Assembly: GCA_913043025.1 (NCBI GenBank)
Contig: CAJWLM010000002.1
Coordinates: 1 to 64,000 of the forward strand
Source of the DNA: an uncultured Rhodospirillaceae bacterium
Lineage (GTDB): Bacteria > Pseudomonadota > Alphaproteobacteria > UBA8366
DNA length: 64,000 nt
Direction: 5' to 3'
Positions 61,210 through 64,000 of the stretch are shown in pieces. The position numbers were made by a program, and so were the translations under genes. Under the pieces are notes generated by a model. The model had not been told where the DNA came from. It made no database searches and saw nothing but the letters and a program-made list of their open reading frames with translations. Position 1 is the stretch's first letter. Each line of letters opens with the position of its first letter.

Positions 61210-61911
61210 ATGGCAAAAAATAGTAAGCGCTTGAAAAAAGCTGTCGAAGGCATTGACCGCGATGCATCATACGTTGTTGATGAGGCCGTCAAGTTACTCA
61301 AAGGTTGCGCATCTGCAAGATTTGATGAGACGGTTGAAATATCAATGAATTTGAACATCGACTCACGGCACGCAGATCAACAGGTCCGTGGCGTTGTTCA
61401 ACTGCCTAATGGCACGGGAAAAGCCGTTCGTGTCGCTGTCTTTGCAAAAGATGCGAAAGCGGAGGAGGCTCAAGACGCCGGCGCTGATTTGGTCGGAGGG
61501 GATGAGCTCGCTGAAAAGGTTCAAAGCGGGGAAATAAATTTTGATCGTGTTATTGCGACACCTGATATGATGGCTGTTGTAGGCAAACTGGGAAAAGTGC
61601 TGGGCCCGAAGGGTTTAATGCCTAATCCAAAATTAGGCACAGTTACTCAAAATGTTGGAGACGCTGTGAAAGCGGCAAAATCGGGAGAGGTACAGTTTCG
61701 CGCGGAAAAAGCTGGAATAATTCATGCAGGTATCGGTAAAGCGAGTTTTAGTGAGGCTAAGCTTGCGCAAAATGTTAATGCTTTCATCGATGCTATCACA
61801 AAAGCGAAACCAAGCGGTGTAAAGGGTTCTTACATCAAAAAGGTGTCTATAAGTTCGACGATGGGGCCTGGTTTAAAGCTCGATATGAGCGGAGATCCGG
61901 GGTCTGCATAG
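61210..61911 (+). CDS. rplA: 50S ribosomal protein L1
   Basis: This is a 233-residue L1 with [20 protein letters not shown] and [19 protein letters not shown], the rRNA- and mRNA-binding motifs. L1 often autoregulates the rplKA mRNA by binding a mimic of its rRNA site near rplK. It is translationally linked to rplK. Confidence 0.98.
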   Translation: MAKNSKRLKKAVEGIDRDASYVVDEAVKLLKGCASARFDETVEISMNLNIDSRHADQQVRGVVQLPNGTGKAVRVAVFAKDAKAEEAQDAGADLVGGDELAEKVQSGEINFDRVIATPDMMAVVGKLGKVLGPKGLMPNPKLGTVTQNVGDAVKAAKSGEVQFRAEKAGIIHAGIGKASFSEAKLAQNVNAFIDAITKAKPSGVKGSYIKKVSISSTMGPGLKLDMSGDPGSA

Positions 61912-62226
61912 ATTTAGAATTTTGCTGTGCGTTTCTAGATAGACTAAGAAGCGTGCGGCAAATAGAGGGTGTTGTGTTTATGCACCCTTGACCTGTCCAA
62001 GATTGTGGGTGTGTTTCCTTTCTTTTTAGGAACGCTTAAACGGGTAACCGGCCAACATGAGGCAGCGGTAAAAGACAGCCAGGCCGGATTGGGCCGTTGG
62101 ATTGGCTTGAGCCACTGGGGCAGGGTCCGTCGGGTGGAGTGCTAAACGGTTTTTTAGCGCACCATCTTAATGTAGCAGACTAATGTTTGTGTAAGAGCAT
62201 TAGTCAAATAGTATCGGAGACTAACA
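61912..62226 (+). promoter_or_regulatory. rplJ leader, probable L10 autoregulatory region
   Basis: These 315 bases between rplA and rplJ hold no gene. The second half is GC-rich and structured, ending in a hairpin of GTGCTAAA and TTTAGC/GCAC arms around 62138-62162, close before the GTG start. In many bacteria a long leader here binds L10-L7/L12 to control rplJL translation. I infer that role from position and structure and did not fold it. Confidence 0.5.
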
Positions 62227-62739
62227 GTGGACCGAGCAAAAAAAGAAGCCCTAGTCGCCGAACTGCATGAGGCATTCAGCGTCAACAATCTTCTCGTACT
62301 GACACACCAGACGGGATTGAGCGTTGGAGAAGTCTCGGAGCTCCGTCAGCAAATGCGGGAAGCTGGTGCATCGTTTAAGGTGACAAAAAACCGGCTAGCC
62401 AAAATTGCTTTGAAGGGAACTAAGTTCGAAGGTCTTGCCGATGAATTTACTGGTCCAACAGCTATTGCTGTTTCCGAGGATCCAGTGGCGGCAGCCAAAG
62501 TGGTGGTTGACTTTGCAGAAAAGAATGACAGGTTAAGTGTGATTTGTGGGGTGTTGGGTGAAGAGGCACTCGATGCGTCGCAAGTAGTATCGCTTGCTAA
62601 ATTGCCATCCTTAGATGAATTGCGTGGCAAGGTCATTGGACTTGTTCAAGCTCCGGCCCAAAATATTACCAGCTTAATGCAGGCACCTAGTGGGCAGCTT
62701 GCCCGTGTTTTTGGCGCCTTCGGTAGTTCTGGCTCATAA
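62227..62739 (+). CDS. rplJ: 50S ribosomal protein L10
   Basis: This is a 170-residue protein from a GTG start after GGAGACTAACA. It has LTHQTGLSVGEVSELRQQMR, FKVTKNRLAKIALKGT and the C-terminal helices that carry L7/L12 dimers (LVQAPAQNITSLMQAPSGQL). It forms the stalk base and represses its own mRNA. Confidence 0.97.
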   Translation: MDRAKKEALVAELHEAFSVNNLLVLTHQTGLSVGEVSELRQQMREAGASFKVTKNRLAKIALKGTKFEGLADEFTGPTAIAVSEDPVAAAKVVVDFAEKNDRLSVICGVLGEEALDASQVVSLAKLPSLDELRGKVIGLVQAPAQNITSLMQAPSGQLARVFGAFGSSGS

Positions 62740-62790
62740 GGCGGCGGACTTGTAATCAAATAGTATTGTTCAAGCCAAGGAGAAATAATT

Positions 62791-63168
62791 ATGGCAGATT
62801 TAGAAAAGATTGCTGAAGAGCTTTCGGGGTTAACGGTTATAGAAGCAGCGGATTTATCAAAGCTACTCGAAGAAAAGTGGGGGGTTTCAGCAGCTGCCCC
62901 AGTTGCCGTTGCTGGCGTTGCGCCTGCAGCGGGAGACGCTGGTGCGGCTGAAGAAAAAACCGAATTTGATGTCGTGCTTACCGCAATGGGCGACAAGAAA
63001 ATAAACGTTATAAAAGAGGTTAGAGGCATTACAGGGCTTGGCCTCAAGGAAGCTAAAGAGCTTGTCGAAAGTGCACCAAAGGCTGTTAAGGAAGGTGTAG
63101 CTAAAGACGAGGCAGATGAAATCAAGAAGAAGCTCGAAGAAGCAGGGGCAACTGTTGAGCTAAATTAA
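62791..63168 (+). CDS. rplL: 50S ribosomal protein L7/L12
   Basis: This is a 125-residue acidic stalk protein. It has an N-terminal dimerisation helix ([19 protein letters not shown]), an Ala-rich hinge ([18 protein letters not shown]) and the globular C-terminal domain ([17 protein letters not shown], then [12 protein letters not shown]). CAAGGAGAA precedes the ATG. Confidence 0.98.
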   Translation: MADLEKIAEELSGLTVIEAADLSKLLEEKWGVSAAAPVAVAGVAPAAGDAGAAEEKTEFDVVLTAMGDKKINVIKEVRGITGLGLKEAKELVESAPKAVKEGVAKDEADEIKKKLEEAGATVELN

Positions 63169-63193
63169 TGCGGTTTTTTACCGTGCGAACCGA

Positions 63194-63234
63194 GAGAGGG
63201 CCGTGCATGTAGCGCGGTTCTCACTCCTTTTTTT
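63194..63234 (+). terminator. Hairpin with T-tract between rplL and rpoB
   Basis: GAGAGGGCCGTGC (63194-63206) pairs with GCGCGGTTCTC (63212-63222) with a small bulge and a five-base loop, followed by ACTCC and seven T (63228-63234). Because rpoB must be transcribed through, it is probably a partial terminator or attenuator as known in other bacteria, setting lower rpoB output than rplL. An RNase III site is the alternative. Confidence 0.65.
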
Positions 63235-63288
63235 ATTATCGAGTTTAGCCGCCTTTTATAAAAAAGAGTGGATAGTCGAGGAACAAAA

Positions 63289-64000
63289 ATGCCGCAGTCC
63301 TTTACCCAACTAAAACGCATTCGGAAATCTTTCGGTCGCTTGCCCGAGGTGGCGCCGATGCCGAATTTGATCGAAGTTCAGAAACAGTCTTACGATCGTT
63401 TCTTAGAGCCGGTAGAATCAAACGGTACAATGTTGCCGTCTGGACTCGAAGAGGCATTTCAGACGGTTTTTCCGATTAAAGATTTTTCAGGCCGAGCGCA
63501 GCTGGAATTTGTAAGCTATGAATTAGAAGATCCGAAATATGACGTTGAAGAGTGTCAGCAGCGTGATATGACCTTTGCAGCACCGCTGAAGGTGACTTTG
63601 CGACTGGTTGTCTGGGATGTGGACGAAGAAACCGGTGCACGTTCTATCCGAGATATCAAAGAACAAGATGTGTATATGGGTGACATGCCGTTAATGACGC
63701 CGAATGGAACCTTCGTCGTTAATGGTACGGAGCGGGTAATAGTCAGCCAGATGCATCGTTCTCCAGGTGTATTCTTTGATCATGACAAAGGCAAAACACA
63801 CTCCTCAGGGAAATATTTATTCGCGGCACGTGTGATACCCTATCGCGGCTCGTGGCTCGATTTCGAGTTTGATGCCAAAGATAACCTGTATGTGCGTATT
63901 GATCGTCGTCGCAAATTGCCAGCAACCACACTAATGTTAGCGCTGGATGGGGACTCTACAGAAGCTTTGCGTGTCGAGCGTAGTCGCGAGGGTCTTAATC
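63289..64000 (+). CDS. rpoB: RNA polymerase beta subunit (5' part)
   Basis: I translated the frame by hand from the ATG at 63289. It starts [18 protein letters not shown], continues with [14 protein letters not shown], then [20 protein letters not shown] and [19 protein letters not shown], all diagnostic of bacterial RpoB. The gene runs off the right edge after about 237 codons. AGTCGAGGAAC precedes the start. rpoC is expected beyond the window. Confidence 0.98.
   Translation, partial: MPQSFTQLKRIRKSFGRLPEVAPMPNLIEVQKQSYDRFLEPVESNGTMLPSGLEEAFQTVFPIKDFSGRAQLEFVSYELEDPKYDVEECQQRDMTFAAPLKVTLRLVVWDVDEETGARSIRDIKEQDVYMGDMPLMTPNGTFVVNGTERVIVSQMHRSPGVFFDHDKGKTHSSGKYLFAARVIPYRGSWLDFEFDAKDNLYVRIDRRRKLPATTLMLALDGDSTEALRVERSREGLN

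Overview
The window looks like chromosomal DNA from a free-living, probably marine alphaproteobacterium with moderate to low GC. The evidence is the EF-Tu, ribosomal protein and RpoB sequences, the tRNA-Tyr/tRNA-Gly/tuf/tRNA-Trp/secE/nusG/rplKAJL/rpoB order, and a gene content rich in acyl-CoA, Ldh2-family and selenium metabolism. The order (Rhodospirillales-like) is an inference. Genus cannot be read from the sequence.

Region 1, 1-5207: the right end of an AT-rich integrated element. It ends at a 3' fragment of an elongator tRNA-Met gene (5158-5207), preceded by three copies of GTTAGACAA. The cargo is small: a serine recombinase, a ribbon-helix-helix protein, a MORN-repeat protein, an adhesin-E-like protein and several orphans. 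Two pairs of unrelated secreted proteins share nearly identical signal-peptide DNA.

Region 2, 5235-37300: a large catabolic region. On the minus strand two tandem fumarase/PurB-PcaB superfamily lyases follow three tandem Ldh2-family dehydrogenases, a cupin and a double-hotdog hydratase. Divergent from these are an enolase-superfamily enzyme, a carboxyltransferase and an NDP-forming acyl-CoA synthetase. After two orphans come an SDR, an aldehyde dehydrogenase, an acyl-CoA dehydrogenase, a second NDP-forming synthetase with the opposite domain order, PhoD, a 3-hydroxyacyl-CoA dehydrogenase, a beta-ketoadipyl-CoA-type thiolase and a glutaryl-CoA-dehydrogenase-type enzyme. Together they suggest activation and beta-oxidation of dicarboxylic or hydroxy acids. 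The substrate cannot be read from sequence. A ThDP enzyme, a pseudo-HtrA protein and an isocitrate/isopropylmalate-type dehydrogenase follow.

Region 3, 37272-45776: a luciferase-like oxidoreductase, a TPR-OGT protein, glycerate 2-kinase, TusA-like and rhodanese sulfurtransferases, a quinone oxidoreductase, an enoyl-CoA hydratase and an acyl-CoA dehydrogenase.

Region 4, 45838-53508: the most notable system, a selenium locus. It holds SenA-like (EgtB family), SenB-like glycosyltransferase and a flavoprotein-SelD fusion (SenC role). The fusion gene lies downstream in one operon with a PhnD/PhnC/PhnE-like ABC transporter, which probably imports a selenium oxyanion. The predicted product is selenoneine.

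Region 5, 53719-64000: a CPXCG zinc-ribbon protein, a sulfotransferase, tRNA-Thr, a threonine-synthase-like protein lacking the PLP lysine, a uronate-dehydrogenase-like SDR and an RlmB-type methyltransferase. It continues into tRNA-Tyr, tRNA-Gly, tuf, tRNA-Trp, secE, nusG, rplKAJL and the start of rpoB.
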